From the NCBI GenBank assembly GCA_035628995.1, contig DASPIR010000006.1, forward strand, positions 1-64,000: a stretch of 64,000 nt of DNA, read 5' to 3'. Below, piece by piece: positions 1 through 8,771 of this stretch. The stretch is from Clostridia bacterium (lineage in GTDB: Bacteria > Bacillota > Clostridia > Lutisporales > Lutisporaceae). A model generated the notes under the pieces. It ran no database searches. It was not told the origin of the DNA and saw only the letters and a list, made by a program, of their open reading frames with translations. A program made the translations under genes and the position numbers. Within the stretch, counting starts at the first letter, position 1, and the number at the start of each line of letters is the position of its first letter.

Positions 1-752
1 GTTGCGTCAAAGCCAACTACCATTATTGTCTTTCCTGAAGCCTTTATAGCTTGTAATGCGCCTAATGCCATTTCGTCATTATGAGCGAAAACTGCATTGA
101 TTTCCGGTTGTGCTTGAAGGATATTCTCCATAACTGATAAGCCTTTAGTTCTGTCAAAGTCAGCAGTTTGCTTTGCAACTACTTCTATGCTTGATGTTTT
201 TATAGCATCATTGAAGCCTTGGCCTCTGTCTCTAGCTGCTGAAGTACCAGCTATACCTTCCAGTTCTACTACCTTACCCTTGCCGCCAAGCTTATCGATA
301 ACGTAATCACCTGCCATTTTGCCGCCTGCTACGTTATCAGAAGCTATATGAGCAACAACATCACCTGAGTTTGCACCACGGTCTAATGTGATTACAGGTA
401 TTTTCTTGTCGTTAGCTGCTTTTACTGCGTTTCCAACTGCATCAGAATCAGTCGGGTTGATAAGTATAACAGCTACATTCTTTGTTATTAGGTCTTCTAC
501 ATTTGACATTTCCTTTGCAGGGTCATTCTGTGAATCCAATACTACCAGCTCGTAGCCAAGCTCTTTTGCCTTTGCTTCTGCTCCTTCCTTCAAAGAAACG
601 AAGAATGGATTGTTAAGTGTTGAAATTACCAAACCGATTTTTTTAGCTTCTTCCTTCTGTGGCTCCGGTTGAGTAGTGCTTGGTGCTGAACAGCCTACAA
701 ACAGGCCTGCTACCATGATTACTACCAATGTAATGACTAATAACTTTTTCAT
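1..752 (-). CDS. rbsB: Ribose ABC transporter substrate-binding protein, partial
   Basis: This is the extracytoplasmic sugar-binding lipoprotein of a ribose-type (CUT2) importer; the C-terminus is beyond the left edge, about 250 residues being visible. The start at 752 follows an aGGAGGGG-type site. Residues 1-21 form a lipoprotein signal peptide (MKKLL, hydrophobic stretch, lipobox ending at Cys21). After a short acidic linker the mature domain starts with [14 protein letters not shown] and continues with LVVLDSQND and a DSDAV segment, as in RbsB of the periplasmic-binding-protein-like I fold. It is the last gene of rbsRKDACB. The 60-bp gap after rbsC would allow separate high-level translation of the binding protein. 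Ribose specificity is inferred from rbsK and rbsD in the same operon. Confidence 0.95.
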   Translation of the reverse strand, partial: MKKLLVITLVVIMVAGLFVGCSAPSTTQPEPQKEEAKKIGLVISTLNNPFFVSLKEGAEAKAKELGYELVVLDSQNDPAKEMSNVEDLITKNVAVILINPTDSDAVGNAVKAANDKKIPVITLDRGANSGDVVAHIASDNVAGGKMAGDYVIDKLGGKGKVVELEGIAGTSAARDRGQGFNDAIKTSSIEVVAKQTADFDRTKGLSVMENILQAQPEINAVFAHNDEMALGALQAIKASGKTIMVVGFDA

Positions 753-814
753 TAATACCCCTCCATTAATTTGGTTTATAATTTATGTGCTAAATTTGCA
801 CATTAAATCCAACT

Positions 815-1759
815 CTATCTTTTTTGTTTGCGATCCAGTAAAACTGCTATTAATATTACAAGTCCTTTCAGCAGCAGCTGATAGTAAGAGGATACATCCA
901 TAAGATTTAGCGCATTGTTTAAAACACCTATTATCAAAGCACCAATAATTGTACCGAATATACCTCCGATACCACCCGCTAAGCTGGTGCCACCCAATAC
1001 TACAGCCGCAATAGCATCCAGCTCATATCCTGAACCTGCCTGTGGCTGAGCTGATGATAGTCTTGCAGTAATGATGATTCCGGCTAAGGCTGCCAAAAAT
1101 CCTGATATCGTATATATCAAAATTTTAATTCTATCGGTATTTATGCCTGAATATATCGTTGCTTCCTCATTGCAGCCCAGTGAATACACATATCTGCCTG
1201 TTCTGGTATGTCTTAAAATGTAGTAAGCTAATCCAAATACAAATGCCATAATATATATTGGTAATGGAATTCCTAAAAAGTAACCTGCACCAATATTTGC
1301 AAAAGCTGCTGCATTGGCTGAACTTCCTGCACTGATTGGCTTTCCGCTTGTAAAGACTAAGGTATAACCTCTAATAAGAGTCATAACCCCTAATGTAGCA
1401 ATAAAGGGCTGTATTTTACCCTTGCTTATTATCAGGCCGTTGAAAGCTCCTATACCTGCTCCTACGGCTAAAGCTGCTATGAATGCCAAATACACATTAG
1501 TCCCCTGAGCAATCATTGCAGCCGCTGCAGCACCGGATATAGCCAGTGTTGAGCCTACAGACAAGTCAATACCGCCTGTAAGTATTACAAAGGTCATTCC
1601 GGCAGCAATAATAGAATTAATTGATGTTTGTCTTAAAATATTCAATATATTGCTGACTGTTAAAAATCTTGGATTAAGAAATGCTATAACTATGCAAGAT
1701 ACAACTAGTAGAACCAAGGACTTGTTTTTTATTAAAAAGTCTTTTAAGTATGTTTTCAC
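815..1759 (-). CDS. rbsC: Ribose ABC transporter permease RbsC
   Basis: This is the integral membrane permease of the ribose importer, 314 residues, the usual RbsC size. It is hydrophobic throughout, with about eight to ten predicted helices, and carries the family signatures TGGIDLSVGS near residues 60-70 and the AVVLGGTSLAGG loop near residue 230, which contacts the ATPase. The start is a GTG at 1759 preceded by GGGAGGTGG. It overlaps the rbsA stop by 4 bases (GTGA), indicating translational coupling. One permease gene presumably forms a homodimer with the double-ATPase RbsA. Confidence 0.96.
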   Translation of the reverse strand: MKTYLKDFLIKNKSLVLLVVSCIVIAFLNPRFLTVSNILNILRQTSINSIIAAGMTFVILTGGIDLSVGSTLAISGAAAAAMIAQGTNVYLAFIAALAVGAGIGAFNGLIISKGKIQPFIATLGVMTLIRGYTLVFTSGKPISAGSSANAAAFANIGAGYFLGIPLPIYIMAFVFGLAYYILRHTRTGRYVYSLGCNEEATIYSGINTDRIKILIYTISGFLAALAGIIITARLSSAQPQAGSGYELDAIAAVVLGGTSLAGGIGGIFGTIIGALIIGVLNNALNLMDVSSYYQLLLKGLVILIAVLLDRKQKR

Positions 1760-3258
1760 ATTTCCACCTCCCTATGACCTACTGCCAGACGCATAATGCT
1801 CTCTTGATTTGCATTTTCGTGTTCCAGGCATCCTGTAATTCTTCCTTCATGCATCACCATGACTCTGTCGCTCATGCCTAGTATTTCCGGTATCTCTGAG
1901 GATATCATCAATATACTCATGCCTGCTTTCTTAAACTGATTTATAATATCATAGATTTCCTTCTTTGCCCCTACGTCTACACCTCTGGTAGGCTCATCCA
2001 ATATCAAAATTTTTGGGCTTGTCATCAAGCTCTTTGAAAGAGATACCTTCTGCTGATTTCCTCCACTTAGGTTTTTTACCAGCTGCTTAACTCCTGAGGT
2101 TTTGATTGACATTCCTTTAATGGATTCCAAGGCAGCAGCTTCTTCCTTCTTTTTATCGATTATTCCAAACATGCCTGACAACTTCTGCAAAACAGATAAG
2201 CTGATATTCTCCTTGATGTTCAAACCAAGTACAACACCATTTCCCTTACGATCCTCCGATACATAGGATATTCCATTCTTAATCGCCTGTCCGGGAGATT
2301 TTATATGAACAGCTTTTCCCTGCACAATAATTTCTCCGCTGTCCTCATCCAATACTCCATAAATCGTACGGGCCAGCTCGGTTCTGCCTGAACCCATCAA
2401 GCCTGCCAAGCCTACGATTTCACCGCTTCTCAGTGAAAAGCTGATATCCTTTACATAGGAATTTGTTAAGTTCTTAACCTCTAATAGAATCTCACCAGTT
2501 TGGCAGGTGACCCGCGGATATTGTTCACTAAGTTTTCTGCCTACCATCAACTCAATTATTTTATCTTCATTTACTGCTTGAATCGGATGTTCAGCAATAA
2601 ACTCACCATCTCTCATAACAGTAACGTCATCACAAATCCGGAATATCTCCTTCAGTCTATGGGATATATAAACAATGCTTCTTCCCTCAGCCTTAAGCTC
2701 ACTAATTACTTTAAACAAGCTTTCTGTCTCTTTCTCTGTCAAGGCTCCGGTTGGTTCGTCCATGACAATTACCTGCGCATTTAACGAAAGGGCCTTGGCA
2801 ATTTCAATCATTTGCTGCTTGCCTATGCTTAATTCACTAACAAGAGTCTCAGGTCTTTCGGTAATTCCAAGTCTGTCCATAATTGCCTTTGCAGCTTTAA
2901 ACAATTTGCTCCACTGTATTTTCCCTATACTGTTCACAGGCTCTCTGCCCAAAAAAATGTTTTCTCCTATAGAAAGATTTGAAAGCAGGTTTAGCTCCTG
3001 GTGAATAATTGCTATTCCCATTTTTTGAGCTTCTCTCGTATTTTTAATTTGCACCTGCTCTCCATTTAGAAATATTTCACCTGATGTCTTCTCATAAACA
3101 CCCGTTAAAATTTTCATTAATGTAGATTTTCCTGCACCATTTTCTCCCACCAGCGCCATGATTTTGCCTTTGTATATATTAAAACCAACGGATTTTAAAG
3201 CCTTTACACCTGGGAATTCCTTTGTAATGCCTCTCATTTGGATTATTAAATCACTCAC
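1756..3258 (-). CDS. rbsA: Ribose ABC transporter double ATPase RbsA
   Basis: This is the cytoplasmic ATPase of the ribose importer, about 500 residues, made of two fused ABC domains. The first has Walker A GENGAGKS near residue 40, signature LSIGKQQ and Walker B VIVMDEP. The second has LMGSGRTE in place of a canonical Walker A, signature LSGGNQQ and Walker B ILILDEP, the standard asymmetry of RbsA/MglA proteins. The longest frame begins at GTG 3267 and an ATG lies at 3264, but the AAGGAG site (3267-3272) would be only 2 bases from that ATG. GTG 3258 has 8-base spacing and is preferred. It follows rbsD by a few bases and overlaps rbsC. Confidence 0.95.
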   Translation of the reverse strand: MSDLIIQMRGITKEFPGVKALKSVGFNIYKGKIMALVGENGAGKSTLMKILTGVYEKTSGEIFLNGEQVQIKNTREAQKMGIAIIHQELNLLSNLSIGENIFLGREPVNSIGKIQWSKLFKAAKAIMDRLGITERPETLVSELSIGKQQMIEIAKALSLNAQVIVMDEPTGALTEKETESLFKVISELKAEGRSIVYISHRLKEIFRICDDVTVMRDGEFIAEHPIQAVNEDKIIELMVGRKLSEQYPRVTCQTGEILLEVKNLTNSYVKDISFSLRSGEIVGLAGLMGSGRTELARTIYGVLDEDSGEIIVQGKAVHIKSPGQAIKNGISYVSEDRKGNGVVLGLNIKENISLSVLQKLSGMFGIIDKKKEEAAALESIKGMSIKTSGVKQLVKNLSGGNQQKVSLSKSLMTSPKILILDEPTRGVDVGAKKEIYDIINQFKKAGMSILMISSEIPEILGMSDRVMVMHEGRITGCLEHENANQESIMRLAVGHREVEM

Positions 3259-3270
3259 TTGCATCACTCC

Positions 3271-3690
3271 TTAAAATACAACACCGGATTTCAAAAGGAT
3301 ATTTGCATATGGTGTACATTCTCCGGTACGAATTATTGCTTTTGAATCCTTATTCAGAATCTTAAACTCTTCATGACTGACCTCTGTTATTTTGACCTTA
3401 TAGCCTTCATTATTTTCAAGCTCTTTGATTCTGCTGATAATACCTTCATATATGACAGTATTTTTTTCTTTTATTTCCTTTGCCAACACAAGCTCTTCTA
3501 CTCTTTGTTCTGCCAGAACTGCATCCAGTACATCCAAAAAGCTTGGTATCCCCCTGCTCACTGCTAAGTCAATCCTTTTGCAGTTGTCCGGGACGGGTAA
3601 CCCGCTATCACCTATAACAATACTGTCCCCATGTCCAAGCCTTGAAATAATGTAGGAAACTTCAGAGTTCAACAAGACTCCCTTTTTCAT
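3271..3690 (-). CDS. rbsD: D-ribose pyranase
   Basis: This 139-residue protein is of normal RbsD length. It converts the beta-pyranose form of D-ribose to the furanose form used by ribokinase. Family marks are MKKGVLLNSEVSYIISRLGHGD at the N-terminus, whose GHGD contains the catalytic histidine, the central DSGLPVP segment, and the C-terminal RTGECTPYANILLKSGVVF end. It has a GGAGG site 7-9 bases upstream. It lies 30 bases after rbsK and a few bases before rbsA, so it is part of one transcript. Identification is secure from motifs and context. Confidence 0.96.
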   Translation of the reverse strand: MKKGVLLNSEVSYIISRLGHGDSIVIGDSGLPVPDNCKRIDLAVSRGIPSFLDVLDAVLAEQRVEELVLAKEIKEKNTVIYEGIISRIKELENNEGYKVKITEVSHEEFKILNKDSKAIIRTGECTPYANILLKSGVVF

Positions 3691-3720
3691 AGAATAACCT
3701 CCACTTTGCTAAAAATATTT

Positions 3721-4641
3721 TTACTTCTGTCTGGCAGTTCTAATAAAAGCCTCTACCTCTTCTCTTAAGGGCAAAGAGCTTTGTGCACCTTCCTTTGTTA
3801 CAGTTAGAGCACCTACTGCTGTAGCAAAACTTATTGCTTCCTCTAGGGATTTTCCTTCGCTGATTGCTACTGAAAGTGCCCCAATAAAGCTGTCACCGGC
3901 AGCAGTAGTATCTATAGCATTAACCTTATATGCCGGATATGCTTTTGAGCCAGACTTGTTTATATGGATGCAGCCCTTGCTTCCTAATGTTACAATCAGC
4001 TCTCGCACACCTTTGTTAATGAGTATCTGTGCTGCACTTTCCAGGTCACCTTCTTTATTGACTTGGATTCCGCTAAGCAGCTCAAGCTCTGTATCATTTG
4101 GCACCAAAATATCAACGTTTGAAAGGAATTCATCTTCTAGCTCTATGGCTGGTGCAGGATTCAATATTGTCAGCTTACCCATCTGCTTCGCGGTCTTAAT
4201 TGCAAACTTTACTGTTTCAATTGGAACTTCTAATTGAGCAACTACTACTTCAGAATTCTGAATAACTTCATAGGAAGCTTGCAGATTCTCAATTGACAGC
4301 CTATAATTAGCACCGGGTACGACTATTATGCAGTTATTTCCCTTAGCATCTACGGTTATTGAAGCAATACCTGTAGATATGCCAGCTGCTCTTTTAACCA
4401 TTGCTACATCAACACCATCATTTTGCAAGGCTTCCAAGAGAGTATTGCCCATATCATCACAGCCTACACAGCCTATCATTTTTACCTCTGCTCCAAGCTT
4501 TGCTATAGCATCAGCTTGATTGGCACCCTTGCCTCCCGGTATTTGTCTAAAGCTCTTACCCATTATAGTCTCACCTGTTACAGGCATTCTACCTGTATAA
4601 GTTACCAAATCCATATTTAAACTTCCAACTACAGCAATCAT
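3721..4641 (-). CDS. rbsK: Ribokinase
   Basis: This 306-residue PfkB-family kinase phosphorylates ribose to ribose 5-phosphate with ATP. The N-terminal sugar-binding segment VVGSLNMDLV, the first PfkB signature PGGKGANQA near residues 40-50, and the second signature DTTAAGDSFIGAL (catalytic Asp in AAGD, near residue 253) are all present. An AAAGGGGAG site precedes ATG 4641. The gene lies between rbsR and rbsD, and a 12-base LacI-type palindrome sits just upstream (4680-4691). The local gene order is the same as in Bacillus subtilis rbs, although there rbsR is likewise first. Confidence 0.96.
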   Translation of the reverse strand: MIAVVGSLNMDLVTYTGRMPVTGETIMGKSFRQIPGGKGANQADAIAKLGAEVKMIGCVGCDDMGNTLLEALQNDGVDVAMVKRAAGISTGIASITVDAKGNNCIIVVPGANYRLSIENLQASYEVIQNSEVVVAQLEVPIETVKFAIKTAKQMGKLTILNPAPAIELEDEFLSNVDILVPNDTELELLSGIQVNKEGDLESAAQILINKGVRELIVTLGSKGCIHINKSGSKAYPAYKVNAIDTTAAGDSFIGALSVAISEGKSLEEAISFATAVGALTVTKEGAQSSLPLREEVEAFIRTARQK

Positions 4642-4679
4642 GTGATCTCCCCTTTATAATAATCCCGTTTTGCAGTCAC

Positions 4680-4691
4680 TTAAACGTTTAA
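4680..4691. promoter_or_regulatory. Internal LacI-type operator in rbsR-rbsK gap
   Basis: A perfect 12-base palindrome, TTAAACGTTTAA, lies between the end of rbsR and the start of rbsK. The same core occurs twice at the rbsR promoter. It may let RbsR modulate rbsK and downstream genes independently of its own gene, as a roadblock or second operator. No clear promoter was identified in this short gap. Confidence 0.6.
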
Positions 4692-4707
4692 CTAACTAGC
4701 AAAAAAA

Positions 4708-5712
4708 TTATGTTGATTTTCTTACAATAAGCTCAGTATCTAATATAATTGTTTTTTGCTCAGCTGCTTCTTCTGGTTTTTCTAAAACTTCTATAAGCAT
4801 TTCAACTGCTTTATAACCCATTTCATAGTTTGGCTGCTTTATTGTTGTAAGTCCCGGTTCAACAACACTGGCCATATAAATATCATCAAAACCGACTATT
4901 CCAACATCATTTGGAATATTGCAGCCTTTGCTTTTTAATAATTTGATTACGCTTATTGCAATTAAATCATTACCACAGAAAACCGCATCAAAATCTAAGC
5001 CTTCGTCCAAAAGCTGTTTAGCAGCGGTTAAACCCCACTCACTTTTATACTGCCCTGCTCTTATATAGTTTTTATCATATTCGATTCCACTATCCTCCAG
5101 AGCTTTTCTATAGCCTGCAAGTCTGTCTTTAGCTGTAGTGGATGTAAGAGCTCCAGTAATAAATGCAATTTTTTTATAACCTTTATCAATAAGATGCTTA
5201 ACTGCCTTGTAGGCGCCCTCTAAATTGTCAACCAATACTTTCCCTTTAACATTGCTGCTTTCCAAATCTCTATCTATCAATATTACCGGTATGTTTCCTC
5301 TGTCTATTGGCGACAGCCCGCTTGTTCGTTTAGCAGAATGCGTAAATACTATCCCGTCAACCATTTTCTCAGCCAGCATATTTATATATTTTTCTTCCTT
5401 TTCCAAATCATCATCCGTATTGCAGTATATTATGCTATACCCTGCCTCACTGGCCTTATCTTCAGCACCTCTTGCCAATTCCGGAAAAAATGGGTTGACT
5501 ATATCAGGTATTACTAAGCCGATAGTTTTAGTCTTCCGAGTAACGAGACTTCTTGCCATTGTGTTTGGTATATAGTTATTTTCTTTTACTACTCTCAAAA
5601 CCTTTTCTCGAGTTACTGCACTGATGTTGCCATCCTTGTTGTTAAGTATCATTGAAACAGTTGCCGTAGATACTTCAGCCATTCGAGCAATATCCTTAAT
5701 AGTCAATTTCAT
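4708..5712 (-). CDS. rbsR: LacI-family ribose operon repressor
   Basis: This 334-residue regulator has a LacI helix-turn-helix at residues 1-30 (TIKDIARMAEVSTATVSMIL), the hinge helix region near residue 50-58 (PNTMARSLV), and a ribose-binding-protein-like effector domain (IGLVIPDIVNPFF near 65). It ends with the typical TTIKQP...LI segment. It is the first gene of the operon, so it would autoregulate through the operators immediately upstream. An AAGGATTG site lies 8 bases before ATG 5712. Ribose or a phosphorylated derivative as ligand is inferred from context. Confidence 0.93.
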   Translation of the reverse strand: MKLTIKDIARMAEVSTATVSMILNNKDGNISAVTREKVLRVVKENNYIPNTMARSLVTRKTKTIGLVIPDIVNPFFPELARGAEDKASEAGYSIIYCNTDDDLEKEEKYINMLAEKMVDGIVFTHSAKRTSGLSPIDRGNIPVILIDRDLESSNVKGKVLVDNLEGAYKAVKHLIDKGYKKIAFITGALTSTTAKDRLAGYRKALEDSGIEYDKNYIRAGQYKSEWGLTAAKQLLDEGLDFDAVFCGNDLIAISVIKLLKSKGCNIPNDVGIVGFDDIYMASVVEPGLTTIKQPNYEMGYKAVEMLIEVLEKPEEAAEQKTIILDTELIVRKST

Positions 5713-5734
5713 AATATCAATCCTTAAAAATAGT

Positions 5735-5797
5735 TTTAGTTAAACGTTTTATTTAAACGTTTAACTAAATTTTATCATAATTTACTGGATTGTTCAA
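5735..5797 (-). promoter_or_regulatory. rbs operon promoter with paired RbsR operators
   Basis: On the minus strand a -35 TTGAAC (5792-5797) and a -10 TAAAAT (5769-5774) are separated by exactly 17 bases. Overlapping the start point is a large inverted repeat, TTTAGTTAAACGTTT (5735-5749) and AAACGTTTAACTAAA (5755-5769), with a 5-base spacer. It contains one perfect TTAAACGTTTAA core (5753-5764) and one near-perfect copy (5740-5751). This is the geometry expected for repression by the adjacent LacI-type protein. Confidence 0.8.
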
Positions 5798-5879
5798 GTA
5801 CTCAAAAAAATTAATATATAAACTATCCCAAGCATGGATCGGATGCCCCACATGTCCATAGTATATGAAGCATTTTGAC

Positions 5880-5913
5880 AAAAAAGACCTTCCCATCATT
5901 ATGACAGGAAGGT
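5880..5913 (-). terminator. tRNA-Ala terminator, displaced copy
   Basis: A stem ACCTTCC / GGAAGGT (5887-5893 and 5907-5913) is followed on the minus strand by a T-run. It closely resembles the terminator after the intact tRNA-Ala gene at 11763-11795, with a few substitutions, and lies in the same position relative to the tRNA 3' end. It may also terminate the radical SAM operon. Confidence 0.75.
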
Positions 5914-5933
5914 TTTCATGAATTATCTTACTT

Positions 5934-5973
5934 TGGTGGACGAGAGGGGGATCGAACCCCTGACCTCTGCATT
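5934..5973 (-). pseudogene. Truncated tRNA-Ala (3' portion)
   Basis: These 40 bases match the CCA end, acceptor 3' strand, T-arm and variable region of the intact tRNA-Ala at 11816-11891, with one substitution in the acceptor stem. The match stops in the 3' side of the anticodon stem, so the 5' half is missing and no functional tRNA can form. Flanking sequence toward lower coordinates, including the terminator, is also duplicated. The copy sits directly against the stop codon of the last radical SAM gene. Such a fragment is what remains when an element integrates at a tRNA 3' end, but a partial tandem duplication is also possible. Confidence 0.85.
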
Positions 5974-5975
5974 TT

Positions 5976-7010
5976 TTAGAGAAGCTCTAGACATTGAGGA
6001 TCCGGGGAATCTACAGGTAGACCTTGATTTATTGCTCTTGCCCGACACCCACCCAGACATTGGCTATAGCTTTCACATTCTTTACATGTATTATCAAGCT
6101 TAATATCACGAAGTGTTTTCAAAACAGGACTGTTGCACCAAAGCTCTGCAATATCGTCTGTAATAATATTACCAAAAACCATACTGCTCATATATCTGCA
6201 TGGAATTAAATCACCATTAGGTAAGATGCTCAACTCCGCCCTACCTGCCTGGCAAGTGGGAAATTGATTTGATCCATAGCTTTCTCCTACATATTTCGAA
6301 TATAACGGATCATGCAATTGTATTTCCATTTCAGGGTATTCACTCTTACATTTATTCACTATTTCAAAAAATTCCAGAAGCTGTTCTTTAGATAATATTA
6401 GATTATTGAGGTTTTTTCCTCTCCCCAGCGCCAGAAGTACAGTCAAACTCCAGCTTTTTATATTTCGTGCCTTTAAAAAATTGCACATTACAGGTATATG
6501 TTTATAGTTCAAGGCAGTAACCGTAGTACATACCCCTGTAGTTATATCATATTCTCCCAGCAATTCCAAGGCTCCTAAAGCCGTTTCAAATGAATCTTCT
6601 AATGGTCTCAAAACTCTATGTAAATCTTTATTCGAGCCCTCTAGACTTATGGATATCCTTTTTATATGTATTTTACTAAAAAATGTAGCCCATTCTTTTG
6701 TTATACCCCAACCACTTGAAGTCATTTCAAACCATACATTTTTCTTACTTAAATGTTCCAGAATCTTGTCAATATCAGGGCGGAGCATTGGCTCACCACC
6801 ATTTATTGTGAACATCAGAGCACCAAAATCTACAATCCTATCTAACGCGGTTATAGCCTGAGCAGTATCCAACTCCTGAAACTTCTTACTTCCCGAGTCA
6901 GGCCAGCAATGTTTACAAAACTGATTACATTCGTTAGTAACTCTATAATTAATTCGAATAGGTGCCCTCAAATATCCATCCTTTACCTCAAAACGCGATA
7001 AAGCACTCAT
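5976..7010 (-). CDS. Radical SAM/SPASM peptide-modifying enzyme B
   Basis: This 344-residue enzyme has a radical SAM core with the cluster motif CNQFCKHC (Cys28, Cys32, Cys35), followed by FTINGGEPML for SAM binding. A C-terminal SPASM domain has Cys in FPTCQAGR, IPCRYM, and a CKECESYSQCLGGCRAR series ending in DPQC, enough ligands for auxiliary Fe-S clusters. Proteins of this design (PqqE, MftC and sactionine enzymes) install carbon-centred crosslinks or other changes in ribosomal peptides. Its ATG overlaps the stop of the preceding radical SAM gene by 4 bases (ATGA). The stop codon is 2 bases from the truncated tRNA-Ala. The substrate is presumably the peptide at 8759-8839; the exact chemistry cannot be read from sequence. 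Confidence 0.9.
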   Translation of the reverse strand: MSALSRFEVKDGYLRAPIRINYRVTNECNQFCKHCWPDSGSKKFQELDTAQAITALDRIVDFGALMFTINGGEPMLRPDIDKILEHLSKKNVWFEMTSSGWGITKEWATFFSKIHIKRISISLEGSNKDLHRVLRPLEDSFETALGALELLGEYDITTGVCTTVTALNYKHIPVMCNFLKARNIKSWSLTVLLALGRGKNLNNLILSKEQLLEFFEIVNKCKSEYPEMEIQLHDPLYSKYVGESYGSNQFPTCQAGRAELSILPNGDLIPCRYMSSMVFGNIITDDIAELWCNSPVLKTLRDIKLDNTCKECESYSQCLGGCRARAINQGLPVDSPDPQCLELL

Positions 7011-8056
7011 ATTCTGGCCGCTCTATCCTTCATCCAGCACAATGGATCCGGTACCGAAGGAGTTCCAAATTCACCGTAGGATCTTGCTTTACATCCTCCT
7101 GTACACATATACTTCCATTCGCATTGTAAGCATTTTCCGCTTACTAATTTTTTGTAGTCCCTATATATATCAAATACAGGTGAATTTGTCCATATATCTG
7201 TCAGTGACTGATTATGTATATTACCGGCTTCTTGGTCTATATATGCACAAGGAGTAACCTTGCCATCCGGCCAGATTGCGCAGCCAGTCTTACCTGCTCC
7301 ACAGCTTGCAAAATTATCTTCACTGAAATCTTCCGTTCTGGTCTGCAAATCCTTATCAAGCATTAGAAGAAGTGGCTCTACGGAGACAAATTCCATTTTC
7401 CCCTGAATTTCTTTTTTCTGCTCTAAAAGAAACTCTAATACTTCTTTCCACTGCTCAGGAGAAAGCTTTAAGTCCGAATAATTTCTTTTTCCCCTGCCAC
7501 ACGGCATACAAGCACGCAGTGAATAGCAGTTTACCTTCATATCCAGTGCCATCTTTAGAATTTCTTTTATTTCTACTGAGTTATTTTTTGTTACTGTAGT
7601 TGAAACGTTAACCCTTTTTATCCCTGCATTTTTCAGAGTACGTATAGCTTCTACAGCTGTATTAAAAGCCCCTGGGACACCTCTGAAATCATCATGAGTT
7701 TCTGAGGATGCTCCGTCAATACTAATCTGTACGGTACTGACTCCTACATCCTTTAATTTCTGTGCCACCTCTTTAGTTATGAGCAAACCGTTTGTAGGCA
7801 TATTCACTCTGATTTTTGCATCACTGAGCCTATTGATGATATAAAATACATTATCATTTAAAAGGGGCTCTCCTCCTGATAAGATTAAAGAAAATACTTT
7901 TGCCTTAATTATTTCATCGATTAATTCATTGGTTTTTTCCAAAGAAAGTTGAGCACTTTTCTGTCCGGGCTTCCATGTAGAGCAGTGCTTACAGCGCAAA
8001 TTGCAGGTTGAAGTAATCAACCATTCAATCATTGTAGGACTTTTCAAATGCTGCAT
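7007..8056 (-). CDS. Radical SAM/SPASM peptide-modifying enzyme A
   Basis: This 349-residue protein begins with a radical SAM core, STCNLRCKHC with Cys18, Cys22 and Cys25 as [4Fe-4S] ligands, then LILSGGEPLL for SAM binding and ISIDGA in the barrel. The SPASM region has ASCGAGKTGC, TPCAYI, and CLQCEWKYMCTGGCKAR ending in DPLC, consistent with two auxiliary clusters. It is related to, but clearly different from, the next gene, so the two probably make different modifications or act in sequence. A GGGAGGG site precedes ATG 8056. It follows the PqqD protein by under 20 bases. The PqqE-like architecture and context make peptide maturation likely. Confidence 0.92.
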   Translation of the reverse strand: MQHLKSPTMIEWLITSTCNLRCKHCSTWKPGQKSAQLSLEKTNELIDEIIKAKVFSLILSGGEPLLNDNVFYIINRLSDAKIRVNMPTNGLLITKEVAQKLKDVGVSTVQISIDGASSETHDDFRGVPGAFNTAVEAIRTLKNAGIKRVNVSTTVTKNNSVEIKEILKMALDMKVNCYSLRACMPCGRGKRNYSDLKLSPEQWKEVLEFLLEQKKEIQGKMEFVSVEPLLLMLDKDLQTRTEDFSEDNFASCGAGKTGCAIWPDGKVTPCAYIDQEAGNIHNQSLTDIWTNSPVFDIYRDYKKLVSGKCLQCEWKYMCTGGCKARSYGEFGTPSVPDPLCWMKDRAARI

Positions 8057-8074
8057 TTTATTTCCCTCCCTTAT

Positions 8075-8614
8075 TTAGGCAACAGTTATTAATACTTCAT
8101 CCAAGAAGTATTGTAGCACTTCTTCTGTTTGGGTCTTTGCTTCTTCAAAGTCCAATTCATATTCGTTACACAAATTATTAATTATTTGTTCCACTGATTT
8201 ATGTCCATCTATCTCGCACCAAATAAATCCAGAGGATTCATTAAGTACATAAGAATCTGAAGCGCCTATTCTATGAAGATATACATCATCACAATTTTCC
8301 TTTGCCCTTATTTTTAAAAGCCCACTTAAAGCCATATCATTTAAAGTTTCTATAATATCTGCTTCTTGTTCATCATCCAATTCATATCTTTCGCGCATTT
8401 CCTCCATTACTTCCTGAGTAGAATGGCCTGTCCCACAAATATTCCAGAGCTCCGCAGCAGTTTGATTGAGATGGTATACTGATCGGTCAGAAGGATTAAT
8501 GAGTAATACATCTTCTCCCTCTTCTCGGAACAGTACGTCAGTATTCTGTATTAACTCCGGATGCTTTTTGGTTTCTATTTCACCACTAATCTGAGGAATA
8601 TTACCAATATGCAT
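8075..8614 (-). CDS. Tandem PqqD-type peptide chaperone
   Basis: This 179-residue protein contains two consecutive PqqD/RRE-like winged-helix units. The first (about 25-100) has the family pattern: VLFREEGEDVLLINPSDRSVYHLNQTAAELW, then a helix and LLKI. The second (about 105-179) repeats it more loosely: VYLHRIGASDSYVLNESSGFIW, VEQIINNLC and LDEVLITVA. PqqD domains bind the leader of a RiPP precursor and present it to a radical SAM enzyme. Single-domain PqqD is about 90 residues, so this looks like a duplication that could serve two enzymes or two leaders. It lies between the 26-residue peptide and radical SAM enzyme A. A GAGG site precedes ATG 8614. Confidence 0.85.
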   Translation of the reverse strand: MHIGNIPQISGEIETKKHPELIQNTDVLFREEGEDVLLINPSDRSVYHLNQTAAELWNICGTGHSTQEVMEEMRERYELDDEQEADIIETLNDMALSGLLKIRAKENCDDVYLHRIGASDSYVLNESSGFIWCEIDGHKSVEQIINNLCNEYELDFEEAKTQTEEVLQYFLDEVLITVA

Positions 8615-8736
8615 AATTCAACCTCTTTTCAAATATATTTAGTACTTAAATCATATACCCTTTAAGTTAACTAGTTGTGCTAGGTTTTCATAATATATTA
8701 CCTAACTCAAGAGATTAATTTATATAATAATGAGCC

Positions 8737-8771
8737 GAGTCTGAAAAACATTATCTAGTTATTCCAGACTC
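8737..8771 (-). promoter_or_regulatory. Hairpin at end of the precursor gene
   Basis: A 7-base inverted repeat, GAGTCTG (8737-8743) and CAGACTC (8765-8771), brackets the stop codon of the small peptide. It has no convincing T-run after it on the minus strand, so it is more likely an RNA stabiliser or attenuator than a full terminator. Such an arrangement would raise precursor mRNA relative to the downstream enzymes. Confidence 0.4.
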
